Positions 1 through 8,393 of a stretch of 64,000 bases of DNA are shown here, piece after piece (position 1 is the stretch's first letter; each line of letters starts with the position of its first letter). The position numbers were made by a program, and so were the translations under genes. The DNA comes from Thermococcus sp. MV5 (GTDB taxonomy: Archaea; Methanobacteriota_B; Thermococci; Thermococcales; Thermococcaceae), in the NCBI RefSeq assembly GCF_012027425.1, contig NZ_SNUE01000005.1:210752-274751 (forward strand), in the 5' to 3' direction. The notes under the pieces were generated by a model. The model made no database searches. It was not told where the DNA came from and saw nothing but the letters and a program-made list of their open reading frames with translations.

Positions 1-369
1 ATGGTCACTATTATCTTAAGAAAGGCTTATGGTGGGGCTTATCTTGCAATGGGAAGCAAGCACCTTGGAGCGGACTTTGTTTTTGCCTGGCCAACAGCAG
101 AGATAGCAGTTATGGGCCCGGAGGGAGCGGCAAATATCATCTTCAGGAAAGAGATTGCTAAAGCCGAAAATCCAGATGAAGTTAGGCAACAGAAAATCCA
201 AGATTACAGAGAGAGATTTGCCAATCCATACGTTGCTGCGAGCAGGGGTTATATTGATGATGTCATTGACCCCGCAGAAACTAGAGGTAAGATCATAATG
301 GCCCTCGAGGCCTTAGAGAGTAAGAGGGTTAAACTCCCACCAAAGAAGCATGGTAATATTCCATTGTGA
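1..369 (+). CDS. mmdA: Methylmalonyl-CoA decarboxylase alpha subunit (carboxyltransferase), C-terminal part
   Basis: This is the last ~122 residues of a biotin-dependent acyl-CoA carboxyltransferase; the reading frame is open to the window edge, so the true start lies upstream. The conserved block [21 protein letters not shown] and the run [14 protein letters not shown] are typical of the C-terminal crotonase-like lobe, and the [15 protein letters not shown] motif is the usual C-terminal signature. The family transfers CO2 from (S)-methylmalonyl-CoA to carrier biotin. The delta, gamma (biotin carrier) and beta (Na+ pump) genes follow directly, which favours the Na+-translocating decarboxylase over a propionyl-CoA carboxylase. 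Confidence 0.93.
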   Translation: MVTIILRKAYGGAYLAMGSKHLGADFVFAWPTAEIAVMGPEGAANIIFRKEIAKAENPDEVRQQKIQDYRERFANPYVAASRGYIDDVIDPAETRGKIIMALEALESKRVKLPPKKHGNIPL

Positions 370-379
370 GGTGCAAAAA

Positions 380-769
380 ATGGTTACTTGGGAATTCTTC
401 CTTGAGGGCCTTTACATTACTATTTTAGGAGTAACGGTAGTCTTCCTAGTGTTGAGCATTCTAGCCGTGGCAATGTATGGAATTGGGTACTTGGAGAGGG
501 TTTTGATTGAGAGAGAAAAACCCGCCGTTGAAGCTGTGCCTAAACCAAAAGAAGAGAAGGTAGAAGCAAAAGTTGAAGAGGAGCCTTTAATTGAACCCAA
601 AAAGCTTGCGGTGATTACTGCTGCAATTTTGGCCTATGTAGCTGAGAAGAACGCTCAACTCAGGCCGTTACCATTTAAGAAAAAACCTTCAGATGCTTGG
701 CGTTTGTATGGTGTCCAATCCCAAATTGAGGAAGTTGAAAACTTTAATTATGAAATGGGGGCATGGTGA
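380..769 (+). CDS. mmdD: Na+-pumping methylmalonyl-CoA decarboxylase delta subunit (OadG-like)
   Basis: A 129-residue protein with one N-terminal membrane helix (about residues 8-32, GLYITILGVTVVFLVLSILA) followed by a charged Glu/Lys/Pro-rich linker and a soluble tail. This is the build of OadG/MmdD subunits, which tether the carboxyltransferase and carrier to the membrane beta subunit. An upstream ATG at 350 is in frame, but the ATG at 380 follows GAGGTG by six bases and gives the normal N-terminus. It starts 11 nt after mmdA and overlaps the next gene, so it is part of one operon. The C-terminal YGVQSQIEE segment is conserved in Thermococcales as far as I recall. Confidence 0.85.
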   Translation: MVTWEFFLEGLYITILGVTVVFLVLSILAVAMYGIGYLERVLIEREKPAVEAVPKPKEEKVEAKVEEEPLIEPKKLAVITAAILAYVAEKNAQLRPLPFKKKPSDAWRLYGVQSQIEEVENFNYEMGAW

Positions 770-1245
770 GGATGAAAGGTAAAGTCAAGGTCATTGTTGA
801 TGGGGTTCTTTATGAAGTTGAAGTTGAAGAACTTGGAGGAGGAAGATTCAAAGTCAACTTTGAGGGAGAAAGCTATGATGTAGAAGCTAAAGATCTTGGA
901 ATTCCGATGGGGGTATTTCAAGCACCTGCTCAAAGTGTAAGTGTACCCTCTGCACCTGTGTCACTTCCTTCGGCTCCAACTCCCGCGGCTCCACTTGAAG
1001 TGCCTAGTGCCCCTGCACCCTCTGTTGGCGGGGAAGGTGTAGTTACTGCTCCAATGCCTGGTAAGATCTTGAAGATTCTCGTTAGGGAAGGAGAGCAAGT
1101 CAAATTAGGCCAAGGACTTCTTATTTTGGAAGCCATGAAAATGGAAAATGAGATTCCTTCCCCTAGTGAGGGAGTTGTAAAGAGAATTCTTGTTAAGGAA
1201 GGAGACACAGTTGACACAGGACAAGCATTGATAGAACTTGGGTGA
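763..1245 (+). CDS. mmdC: Biotin carboxyl carrier protein (decarboxylase gamma subunit)
   Basis: A 160-residue biotin carrier. It has an N-terminal beta-rich part (residues 1-50), a Pro/Ala/Ser-rich flexible linker (about 52-90) and a C-terminal biotinyl domain carrying the EAMKMENE motif, with biotinylated lysine at about residue 126. It shuttles the carboxyl group from the alpha subunit to the membrane decarboxylase. The start is uncertain: ATG 763 overlaps the mmdD stop by 7 nt, while ATG 772 gives an MKGKVKVIVDG start more like homologues but has GGTGAG only 1 nt away. The neighbours place it in the mmd operon. Confidence 0.92.
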   Translation: MVRMKGKVKVIVDGVLYEVEVEELGGGRFKVNFEGESYDVEAKDLGIPMGVFQAPAQSVSVPSAPVSLPSAPTPAAPLEVPSAPAPSVGGEGVVTAPMPGKILKILVREGEQVKLGQGLLILEAMKMENEIPSPSEGVVKRILVKEGDTVDTGQALIELG

Positions 1246-1251
1246 TGGAGA

Positions 1252-2385
1252 ATGGGGTTGGAGCAGGCAATAGTTGACTTTTTTACTAATATTGGTCTTT
1301 TTCATCTAACAATAGGAAATGTAGTAATGATCTTAGTTGGGTTTACCTTAATGTATCTGGCTATAAGGTATGAAATGGAGCCCTTGTTATTGCTCCCAAT
1401 TGGAATTAGCGCTGTATTGGTAAACCTTCCCTTAACGGGAATTTTGAGCGCTGATCCACATCATCCAGGGTTGTTTTATCTTATCAAACACTACCTCATC
1501 GATACGGAAATAGTGCCATTGTTGATATTCTTTGGATTGGGAGCAATGACAGATTTCGGTCCAATGATTGCTGACCCAAAAACGGCTTTACTTGGGGCAG
1601 CGGCCCAAATTGGAGTTTTCATTGCATTGCTTACGGCAGTTGCTTTGGGTTTTAACCTACAAGAAGCAGCTTCCATTGGAATTATTGGTGGAGCTGATGG
1701 TCCGACCACGATTTACCTTACAACAAAGCTTGCTCCCCATTTACTTGGAGCTACTGCTGTTGCAGCTTACTCTTATATGAGCCTTGTTCCAATAATCCAG
1801 CCACCGGTGATTAAGGCCCTAACGACACCAGAAGAAAGAAAAATTAGAATGGAGCAATTAAGGCCAGTCTCAAAGAGGGAAAAAGTTATCTTCCCAATTG
1901 CTTCAATGATAATTATCGGTCTTTTAGTGCCTTCAGCTGCTCCTTTAGTGGGAATGCTAATGATAGGAAATCTCTTTAGAGAAAGTGGTGTTGTTGAAAG
2001 ACTCAGTAAAGCTGCTAGGGAAGAACTCATGAACATTGTCACAATCTTCCTTGGTTTGGGTGTTGGTTCCACAATGCAGGCGGAAAGCTTTTTGACCTTA
2101 AGTACTATAAAGATCCTCCTTCTTGGCGTTATCGCTTTTGCTAGTGCTACTGCGGGAGGAGTTCTCTTAGGAAAGCTCATGATGAAACTCAGTGGTGGAA
2201 GAATAAATCCAATGATTGGTGCAGCTGGAGTATCAGCAGTCCCGATGAGTGCTAGGGTTGTCCAAAAGCTAGCTACAAAGGAGGATCCTGGGAATTTCAT
2301 ATTAATGCATGCTATGGGCCCAAACGTTGCGGGAGTTATTGGAACAGCAGTAGCTGCTGGTGTGCTATTGTCAGTTTTAGGGTGA
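1252..2385 (+). CDS. mmdB: Na+-pumping methylmalonyl-CoA decarboxylase beta subunit (OadB/MmdB)
   Basis: A 377-residue polytopic membrane protein of the OadB/GcdB/MmdB family, which decarboxylates carboxybiotin and couples this to Na+ export. The sequence shows long hydrophobic helices, the family segment [18 protein letters not shown], the re-entrant loop [13 protein letters not shown] with the conserved Asp, and a C-terminal [20 protein letters not shown] motif. GGTGATGGAG lies just before the ATG. As last gene of the mmd operon it is followed by a T-rich stretch. Length and motifs match the family, so the Na+ pump assignment is firm. Confidence 0.93.
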   Translation: MGLEQAIVDFFTNIGLFHLTIGNVVMILVGFTLMYLAIRYEMEPLLLLPIGISAVLVNLPLTGILSADPHHPGLFYLIKHYLIDTEIVPLLIFFGLGAMTDFGPMIADPKTALLGAAAQIGVFIALLTAVALGFNLQEAASIGIIGGADGPTTIYLTTKLAPHLLGATAVAAYSYMSLVPIIQPPVIKALTTPEERKIRMEQLRPVSKREKVIFPIASMIIIGLLVPSAAPLVGMLMIGNLFRESGVVERLSKAAREELMNIVTIFLGLGVGSTMQAESFLTLSTIKILLLGVIAFASATAGGVLLGKLMMKLSGGRINPMIGAAGVSAVPMSARVVQKLATKEDPGNFILMHAMGPNVAGVIGTAVAAGVLLSVLG

Positions 2386-2400
2386 TTTTTCTTTTTTCAC
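2384..2400 (+). terminator. T-rich transcription stop after mmdB
   Basis: The stretch TGATTTTTCTTTTTTC at the mmdB stop is the oligo-T type signal that ends archaeal transcripts. It lies in the 110-nt convergent gap before the thermosome gene. Confidence 0.45.
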
Positions 2401-2495
2401 TATAATTTTCACCAATTGCTCCGTGAATCCGTTTTTAGGGTCAATAAGGTCCTTTTAAAGTTTTAAAAAGAAGAATTGAAAGTAAAGAAGAGAAA

Positions 2496-4142
2496 TCACA
2501 TCATACCGGGCATTCCGCCCATTCCGCCACCCATTTCGCCGCCTTTACCTTCGCCTTTTGAGAGTTTTGCTGCTATGACATCGTCGATTCTGAGGATCAT
2601 TATTGCAACTTCACTTGCACTCTTTATTGCTTGTCTCTTTACTCTTGCTGGCTCAATTACTCCTCTTTCGACCATATCTGCTGGCTCGCCACCGAAAACA
2701 TCGACACCTATCGCTTTTCCTTTGTTCTTGTGCTCGCTTATTGCTTTGACGAGAACGTCGATTGTATCAAGTCCAGCGTTCTCTGCAAGGGTCTTTGGAA
2801 TAATCTTCAATGCCTCTGCAAATGATTCAATGGCAAGTTGTTCCTTTCCACCAACTTGTTTGGCAAATTCATCTATCTTAATGCTGAGCTCAAGCTCAGT
2901 GGCTCCTCCACCGGGTAAGATTGCACCGTCTTCCATAACATCCTTGACGACCTTTATTGCGTCTTCGAGGGCTCTCTCTACTTCGTCAACGACGTGTTCT
3001 GTTCCTCCCCTGATGAGGATTGTAACTGCTTTTGGATTCTTGCATCCTTCAACAAAGACCATGTTTTCTCCAGCAACTTTTCTCTCTTCAACAAGTTCAG
3101 CATAACCAAGGTCTTCACTTGTTAAGTCTTTAACGTTTGTGACGATCTTTGCACCAGTTGCCTTGGCAAGCTTCTCCATATCACTCTTCTTAACCCTTCT
3201 AACGGCTAATATACCGGCCTTAGCGAGGTAGTGCTGGGCCAAATCATCAATACCCTTTTGGCAGAAGAGAACGTTTGCACCAGTGGCAGCTATCTGCTCT
3301 ACCATTTCTTGGAGCATCTTTTCCTCTTGCTCAAGGAAAGCATAAAGCTGATCTGGGCTTGTGATGTTTATTTTTGCATCTGTTTCTGTCTTTTTAACCT
3401 CAAAGGCATCGTTTATAAGGGCAATCTTAGCACTTTCTACCTTCTTTGGCATTCTTGGGTGAACTCTCTCTTTGTCAATAACTACACCTCTGATGAGTTG
3501 GGTGTCCTTGACACTTCCACCCTCTTTCTTCTCAAGCTTGATGTTGTCGATATCAACAACATATTTGCTGTTAAGTTTTTCAGCAACTTGCTTAACGGCA
3601 TTAACTGCGAGTTTTGCCAAAAGCTCTTTGTGGCTCTCGGCATTTTTACCTGTTACTGATGTTGAAGCTATTTTCGTGAGAGTCTCCTCATTGTCGGGTT
3701 CAACACTGATGGCTATTTTGTCAATTATTTCTTGGGCTTTCTCAGCCGCGAGTGTGTAACCCTTAATGATTATGCTTGGGTGAATATTCTGATCTAAAAG
3801 TTCCTCTGCTTTTGCAAGGAGCTCACCGGCAATAACAACAGCTGAAGTTGTCCCATCTCCAGCTTCCTTGTCTTGAGTCTTTGCAATCTCGATAATCATC
3901 TTAGCTGCTGGGTGTTGAACGTCAATCTGCTCCAAAATTGTTGCACCATCGTTTGTGATTACTATATCTCCAAGGCTGTCAACAAGCATTTTATCCATAC
4001 CCTTTGGACCCAAGGTTGTCCTCACGGTTTCTGCTATTACTCTGGCAGCCAAAATGTTTAATCTCTGGGCATCTCTACCCACATATCTTTGAGTACCCTC
4101 TGGAAGAATAACAACGGGTTGTCCTCCTTGTCCTACCATCAT
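2496..4142 (-). CDS. ths: Thermosome (group II chaperonin) subunit
   Basis: A 548-residue group II chaperonin that refolds proteins in an ATP-driven double-ring complex in the cytosol. Visible signatures are [12 protein letters not shown] and [10 protein letters not shown] near the N-terminus, the ATPase motif [15 protein letters not shown], the [12 protein letters not shown] block, and the Gly/Met-rich tail ending [10 protein letters not shown]. Two ATG codons begin the frame; GGAGGT lies 7 nt before the first and 10 nt before the second. Strong TATA-like elements lie about 45-70 nt upstream. Thermococcales carry one or two such subunits; I cannot tell which this is. Confidence 0.96.
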   Translation of the reverse strand: MMVGQGGQPVVILPEGTQRYVGRDAQRLNILAARVIAETVRTTLGPKGMDKMLVDSLGDIVITNDGATILEQIDVQHPAAKMIIEIAKTQDKEAGDGTTSAVVIAGELLAKAEELLDQNIHPSIIIKGYTLAAEKAQEIIDKIAISVEPDNEETLTKIASTSVTGKNAESHKELLAKLAVNAVKQVAEKLNSKYVVDIDNIKLEKKEGGSVKDTQLIRGVVIDKERVHPRMPKKVESAKIALINDAFEVKKTETDAKINITSPDQLYAFLEQEEKMLQEMVEQIAATGANVLFCQKGIDDLAQHYLAKAGILAVRRVKKSDMEKLAKATGAKIVTNVKDLTSEDLGYAELVEERKVAGENMVFVEGCKNPKAVTILIRGGTEHVVDEVERALEDAIKVVKDVMEDGAILPGGGATELELSIKIDEFAKQVGGKEQLAIESFAEALKIIPKTLAENAGLDTIDVLVKAISEHKNKGKAIGVDVFGGEPADMVERGVIEPARVKRQAIKSASEVAIMILRIDDVIAAKLSKGEGKGGEMGGGMGGMPGMM

Positions 4143-4183
4143 CTCAATTACCTCCTTTGTTAAACAAGGGCCTTTCGTTAGGG

Positions 4184-4210
4184 CTCTATAAAAAGATTTC
4201 TATTTAAAAG
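4184..4210 (-). promoter_or_regulatory. ths: Thermosome promoter region
   Basis: On the minus strand, CTTTTAAATAGAAATC is followed by CTTTTTATAG. Both are TATA-like and lie about 45-70 nt before the start codon. The placement suits a short leader carrying the GGAGGT site. A heat-shock operator could lie here but I could not identify one. Confidence 0.5.
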
Positions 4211-4324
4211 TCAAGTATTAAATTGATTTGTAGTATATGTGATAAGGATTTTAAGTTGTTTTGGACAAAATACAGGAAAAAGGTCCCAAAAGATTCTTAA
4301 GTTTAGCTTGTCTTAGCCTCCCTT

Positions 4325-4835
4325 ATGGAGAGTTATAAAACGATCAAAGGTTTTGGAAAAGTCGAAAAAACCTATATAGACTCCCTTTTTATAGGTTACG
4401 CAGTACCGGCAAAAAGCCAAAAAAGAGGCTAAAGAATTCGTTGCAAAGGTTAAAGAAGCTCATGCTGATGCCACTCATAATGTTTCTGCTTATCGAGTTA
4501 GGGAAAGGAATACTCTTATTATTCACTATGATGATGACGGTGAACCAAGAGGAAGTGCGGGAAGGCCCGTTCTGAAGGTTCTTGAATATAAGGGCTTAGA
4601 AAATGTTGTGGTTGTTGTTACAAGGTATTTTGGAGGTACAAAGCTAGGGTATGGTGGGTTGATAAAGGCCTACAGTGAGACAGCAAGTGAGGCTTTAGAA
4701 GAGGCAGGTGTAAGCGAGATCATGAAAAAAGAGCCTATAGAGATTATTTTTCCCTATAATTTGTATAGTGCAGTTGAAAAAGCAGTTGAGAAGTTTGAAG
4801 GAGAAGTTGTTGAGAAAGATTTTGGGTTGATGTGA
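4325..4835 (+). pseudogene. YigZ/IMPACT family protein (UPF0029), frameshifted
   Basis: Two frames together spell one complete YigZ/IMPACT protein of about 170 residues. From ATG 4325 the first frame reads ESYKTIKGFGKVEK...GYAVPAKS and stops at TAA 4430. The next frame over continues EAKEFVAKVKEAHADATHNVSAYRV and then the family hallmarks DDDGEPRGSAGRPVL and VVVVTRYFGGTKLGYGGL. The shift occurs in CCAAAAAAG at about 4417-4424, where one extra base is present. The conserved reading on both sides means the lesion is either recent, recoded, or a sequencing error. The family is linked to translation control but its role in archaea is not settled. Confidence 0.85.
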
Positions 4836-4875
4836 TGTTTGTTGTGGTATTCTACCCGAGCGAAAAGAAGGGTTC

Positions 4876-4911
4876 CTGACCTCCTCCCCGTCGTGAAGGC
4901 GAGGCTTTCAA
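4876..4911 (-). repeat. IS200/IS605-like right-end hairpin relic (copy 1)
   Basis: On the minus strand this reads TTGAAAGCCTCGCC..., with a TTCA-containing loop, then GACGGGGAGGAGGTCAG. The stem is imperfect. It matches copies at 27367, 38551 and 57563 and lies in the gap between the YigZ relic and the gene at 5006. No transposase is nearby. Confidence 0.6.
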
Positions 4912-5005
4912 AAGAAAGAGGTGATTATAGTGTTTAAAGCTTTGGCATGAGAATTCAAGGAAACTTTAATACAGCTAAAAACAGAACTCATATGGGGACC
5001 TGAAA

Positions 5006-5377
5006 ATGGAAGGCCTTTGGGTTTATCCTATCAAGGATATCGACAAACTTAAAGAAGTTATAGGAAACGTTTTGGATTATGGGTTATTGGATGTGGAGAT
5101 TGAGAACAGAGCATCACTTCTTGATGATATGCTTAATCGCAAAGATGAAAAGCTTAAATATGCTATGAAAAAACTTGGAGAAAATGGTATTGATGAAGCT
5201 AGACTAGTACTCAAAGAAGGAAAAGCCATATTAGTGCTAAAAATAGAGAATGTCATTTCCATTAGGTTTGTGTTAGAGGATGTTCAGAATATTATTAAAG
5301 CGCTTGAGATAAGTGGTGAGGTGCATGAGGCTAATAAAGCAAGGAGCAGAGGCAAAAATATATCTTGCAAACTTTGA
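5006..5377 (+). CDS. Uncharacterised protein upstream of bud32
   Basis: A 123-residue charged, probably soluble alpha/beta protein that I do not recognise. It begins MEGLWVYPIKDIDKLKEV at an ATG with a weak ribosome site. The middle is rich in Lys, Glu and Leu, and a later stretch (KAILVLKIENVISIRFVLED) has the strand-helix look of small Pcc1-type proteins, but the match is too weak for a call. Its 3' end overlaps the bud32 start by 53 nt. That is long for a natural overlap and may mean the C-terminus is altered by an indel. The linkage suggests, but does not show, a link to the KEOPS complex. Confidence 0.55.
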   Translation: MEGLWVYPIKDIDKLKEVIGNVLDYGLLDVEIENRASLLDDMLNRKDEKLKYAMKKLGENGIDEARLVLKEGKAILVLKIENVISIRFVLEDVQNIIKALEISGEVHEANKARSRGKNISCKL

Positions 5378-5990
5378 GGAACTTTACTTCCCTTTTGATG
5401 AAGAAAAGATTATTATAAAGCACCGTATTCCAAAGCGCTATCGTATAAGAGAGATAGACGAAAAATTGAGAAAGGAAAGGACAGTTAGAGAAGCTAGGAT
5501 TCTGCATAGGGCTAAACAGTTTGGAGTTAATGTTCCTTACGTTTATGAGGTGGATTTGAAGGAAATGAAAATAGTTATGGAGTACATTGAAGGCGAGAGG
5601 TTAAAGGAGCTTTTGGAGAAAATTCACATGGAAGAGCGTCTGAAGCTGTGCAGAGAAATTGGGAGGCAAGTTGGAAAACTTCATGAGGCTGGAATAGTGC
5701 ATGGAGACCTCACGACTTCCAACATGATCCTCAGAGGTGGTAGGATTTACTTCATAGACTTTGGTCTGGCTGAATTTGAGATAAGCCTTGAGGCTCAAGG
5801 AGTTGATCTGCATCTTTTAAAGAGAGCGATGGAGAGCACTCATTATAAATGGTTTGAGATAGGCTTTAAAAAGGTTTTAAAGGGTTATGAAGAAATTAGA
5901 GGCGAGAAAAAGAGGAAAGAAGTTGAAGAGAAGCTCAAAGAGATAGAAAGTCGTGGAAGATATAGAGAAAGAAGCTGGGTTAATACCTAA
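5325..5990 (+). CDS. bud32: Bud32/PRPK, Kae1-associated atypical kinase (KEOPS)
   Basis: A 221-residue small kinase of the KEOPS complex, which makes the t6A37 base in ANN-reading tRNAs together with Kae1. It has the reduced RIO-like fold: an ATP-binding GAEAKIYL segment, the IIKHRIPKRYR motif with the catalytic-site lysine, KERTVREARIL, the catalytic loop IVHGDLTTSNMIL (HGD in place of HRD) and the metal-binding IDFGLAE. GTG 5313 is also open, but ATG 5325 behind GGTGAGGTGC gives the standard MRLIKQGAEA start. The gene is separate from Kae1, which is not in the window. Confidence 0.95.
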   Translation: MRLIKQGAEAKIYLANFEELYFPFDEEKIIIKHRIPKRYRIREIDEKLRKERTVREARILHRAKQFGVNVPYVYEVDLKEMKIVMEYIEGERLKELLEKIHMEERLKLCREIGRQVGKLHEAGIVHGDLTTSNMILRGGRIYFIDFGLAEFEISLEAQGVDLHLLKRAMESTHYKWFEIGFKKVLKGYEEIRGEKKRKEVEEKLKEIESRGRYRERSWVNT

Positions 5991-6029
5991 ATACAGATAA
6001 TTTTTAAATTCTCTTTCCTATCTTTAATC

Positions 6030-6662
6030 ATGAAGGAAGAGTATTTTACTGAAGACTTCATTTTGAAAGTTAGGGAGAGATATTTTAGGCCAAGAAAGTG
6101 GGAGAAGGTTAAATTATTTAAAAAAGTCGCTGTTCTTGCTATTGATCTCCAAAAGTACTTTTTAGTTCCTAAGAGTCCTGCATATCTTCCTTCTTCACAA
6201 GCTTTAATATCTCGATTAGAAGGATTTTACAGAAAGATTAATGCCCTTGAAGTTCCCATAATTTTTACTCGTCATTTGCATAAAGAGGGGACAATGGTTT
6301 GGTGGTGGGGCAATGAGATGCATAGGGAAGATCCATTCAACGAAATTCTCGAGAATTTCAAACCGTTTGCTGAAATTGTTATTGAAAAAAACACGTATAA
6401 TGCCTTTTATAAGACGAAACTTGAAGAGCTCTTGAGAAAACTTGGTATTGAGACTGTGATAATTACCGGTGTCATGACACATCTCTGTTGTGAAACTACT
6501 GCCCGAGAGGCTTTTGTGAGGGGTTTTAATGTTATTTTTCCAGTAAATGGGACAATCACCCAGAATAGGTTTTTCCATGAGGCTACTTTAAGGAACCTTT
6601 CCCATGGGTTTGCAGTAACTCCGCTCCTTGAGGAGGTGCTTGGATGGCTCTCGTTGGAATAA
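6030..6662 (+). CDS. Isochorismatase-family hydrolase
   Basis: A 210-residue cysteine hydrolase of the isochorismatase/nicotinamidase superfamily. The triad is visible: Asp39 in VLAIDLQKYF, Lys120 in VIEKNTYNAF, and Cys153 in GVMTHLCCETTAREA. An N-terminal extension of about 30 residues precedes the core. A TrpTrpTrpGly run near residue 91 is unusual and may line the substrate pocket. The substrate cannot be read from sequence. It overlaps the following flavoprotein gene by 19 nt, so the two are likely translated together. Nicotinamidase itself usually has a DxH metal site, which I do not see clearly. Confidence 0.88.
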   Translation: MKEEYFTEDFILKVRERYFRPRKWEKVKLFKKVAVLAIDLQKYFLVPKSPAYLPSSQALISRLEGFYRKINALEVPIIFTRHLHKEGTMVWWWGNEMHREDPFNEILENFKPFAEIVIEKNTYNAFYKTKLEELLRKLGIETVIITGVMTHLCCETTAREAFVRGFNVIFPVNGTITQNRFFHEATLRNLSHGFAVTPLLEEVLGWLSLE

Positions 6663-7459
6663 TAGGTGCTGGGATTGGAGGAATAGCAACTGCCGTGCAA
6701 CTGGCCCGTTATAACATTGAAAGCGTAATCTTTGAGCGCAATAGTGTTGGGGGCCTTATCAGGAACGCTTACTCTGTGGAGAATACCATGTTTTTCCCTG
6801 AGGGTATCCGAGGTGAGGAAGTAGTTGAAATTCTAAAGAGGTATGTGAGGAAATATGGTCTGAAGATTATTTATGAAGAAGTTAAGTATATAGAGAAAGT
6901 TGACGGTGTTTTTAGGGTTCAAACCAACACTGGGGACTACAAGTTCAAATATCTAGTTGTGGCAACGGGAACAAAGCCAAAAAAACTTCCGTTTGATAGT
7001 GTAATATATCACGTGGCGGAAGTTCCGAAAGAGCATTATGAAAGGGTTCTTATTATAGGTGGAGGAGATGTGGCTTTTGATTATGCTTTAAGCATGAGTG
7101 AAGTGGCTGATGAAGTAATAATACTTATGAGGAGCGAACCTAAAGCCCTACCCTATCTTCAAAATCTTGTTGCAAAACGAGGGAATATTAAAACCTTCAT
7201 AGCCCAAGTATTGGAGATCCGAAGGGAAGAAAAACTTTTAGCTAAAACCAACGTTGGTGATTTTAAAGTGGATTTGGTCTTAGGCGCTATCGGCAGGGTT
7301 CCTAATGTTGAACTCATTGAGGGGCTTAATGATGACAATCTATTCCTAGTTGGTGATGTAAAGAATGGGATTTATCGCCAGAGTGCACTTGCGATTGCTG
7401 ATGGAATAAAGACTGCTATGATGATTTGGAGGAGGGAGAAATATGGAAGTATTGAGTGA
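6644..7459 (+). CDS. FAD/NAD(P)-dependent oxidoreductase, thioredoxin-reductase-like fold without redox cysteines
   Basis: A 271-residue flavoprotein with an FAD Rossmann motif GAGIGG (residues 8-13), ATGT at 107-110, a second NAD(P)-binding motif IIGGGDVAFDYA (137-147) and a C-terminal LFLVGDVKNG FAD-ribityl motif. The arrangement is that of thioredoxin reductase or TrxR-type ferredoxin-NADP reductase, but the protein contains no cysteine at all. It therefore cannot use a CxxC dithiol and must pass electrons to another carrier. It overlaps the genes on both sides (19 and 17 nt), pointing to a joint function with the radical SAM enzyme downstream. Confidence 0.88.
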   Translation: MALVGIIGAGIGGIATAVQLARYNIESVIFERNSVGGLIRNAYSVENTMFFPEGIRGEEVVEILKRYVRKYGLKIIYEEVKYIEKVDGVFRVQTNTGDYKFKYLVVATGTKPKKLPFDSVIYHVAEVPKEHYERVLIIGGGDVAFDYALSMSEVADEVIILMRSEPKALPYLQNLVAKRGNIKTFIAQVLEIRREEKLLAKTNVGDFKVDLVLGAIGRVPNVELIEGLNDDNLFLVGDVKNGIYRQSALAIADGIKTAMMIWRREKYGSIE

Positions 7460-8393
7460 AATTGGAGATCCTAATGTTGCCGTTGTTTACGTTGGGAAGA
7501 CTTCAAAGGGAAATATAGTGGAATTTGTTGAATCAGTTCCAACTTCCAACCCTGCTGAAAAGTGGGTGCTTATAGTCTCATCCCTTAATGGATGTCCAGT
7601 TGGTTGCAAGATGTGTGATGCGGGGTTCTTTTATAAGGGTAAGCTTGATCTTGATGAGCTCCTTGAGCAAATAGATTATCCAATAGAGAAGCGCTGGGGT
7701 GGGAAACCGAAAACGAGAAGATTCAAGGTGCAATTTGCGCGGATGGGTGAACCAAGCTTTAACATGGCTGTTATTGAGGCATTAAGGTATTTAGGTGAGC
7801 ATTATGAAAACTTTTATCCATCTATTTCTACTGTGGCTCCAATAGGTACAGACAAATTTTTTGACGCTCTACTAGAGCTTAAAAAAGAGCTTTTTAGGAA
7901 TAACTTCCAGCTACAGTTCTCAATACATTCCACTAACCCAGAGCAGAGGGATAAAATAATCCCAGTGAGAAAATGGGAGTTTGAAAAGATAGCTGAGTAC
8001 GGAAAGGCGTTTTATGATGAAGGAGGTAAGAAGATAACACTAAACTTTGCACTCGCAAGAGAGAATGAGGTAGATGCTGAAATAATTGCAGAATATTTTC
8101 CGAAGGAGTATTTCCTCATTAAGATAACACCGCTCAATCCAACAGTCAGCGTGATAAAAAACTCTCTCACTAATGACGTTGATCTAGAAACTGGTCTTCC
8201 GATAAAGCACAAGGAATTCGTAGAAAACATCAGAAAGTTGGGATATGATATCATAATTTCAGTAGGTGATACAAGAGAGAACTTGATAGGCTCGAATTGT
8301 GGCCAGTATATTTTGCGCTTCCTCAAAGAAAGACCTGAACTTAAGGAGGCTTATACTTTTCTAAAAACCTCTAGCTTCAACATTATTCTTTGA
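7443..8393 (+). CDS. RlmN/Cfr-like radical SAM protein
   Basis: A 316-residue radical SAM enzyme. The 4Fe-4S cluster motif is CPVGCKMC (Cys51, 55, 58), close to the CxxxCxxC of the RlmN/Cfr methylsynthases. The FARMGEPSFN segment resembles the GMGEP motif of that family, and a C-terminal SNCGQY (Cys286) corresponds to the methyl-carrying cysteine in the ACGQL motif of RlmN. It may therefore methylate an RNA adenine, but the target is unknown and the family in archaea is poorly studied. It overlaps the flavoprotein upstream by 17 nt. The 3' end overlaps the convergent MutS-like gene by 11 nt. Confidence 0.85.
   Translation: MEVLSEIGDPNVAVVYVGKTSKGNIVEFVESVPTSNPAEKWVLIVSSLNGCPVGCKMCDAGFFYKGKLDLDELLEQIDYPIEKRWGGKPKTRRFKVQFARMGEPSFNMAVIEALRYLGEHYENFYPSISTVAPIGTDKFFDALLELKKELFRNNFQLQFSIHSTNPEQRDKIIPVRKWEFEKIAEYGKAFYDEGGKKITLNFALARENEVDAEIIAEYFPKEYFLIKITPLNPTVSVIKNSLTNDVDLETGLPIKHKEFVENIRKLGYDIIISVGDTRENLIGSNCGQYILRFLKERPELKEAYTFLKTSSFNIIL

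Noticed and set aside
1773..2300. 175-residue minus-strand frame opposite mmdB
   Set aside because: Antisense shadow of a membrane protein; no start signal and no family.
2476..3105. 209-residue plus-strand frame opposite the thermosome
   Set aside because: Ser/Pro/Thr-rich mirror of a well-conserved chaperonin gene, no ribosome site.
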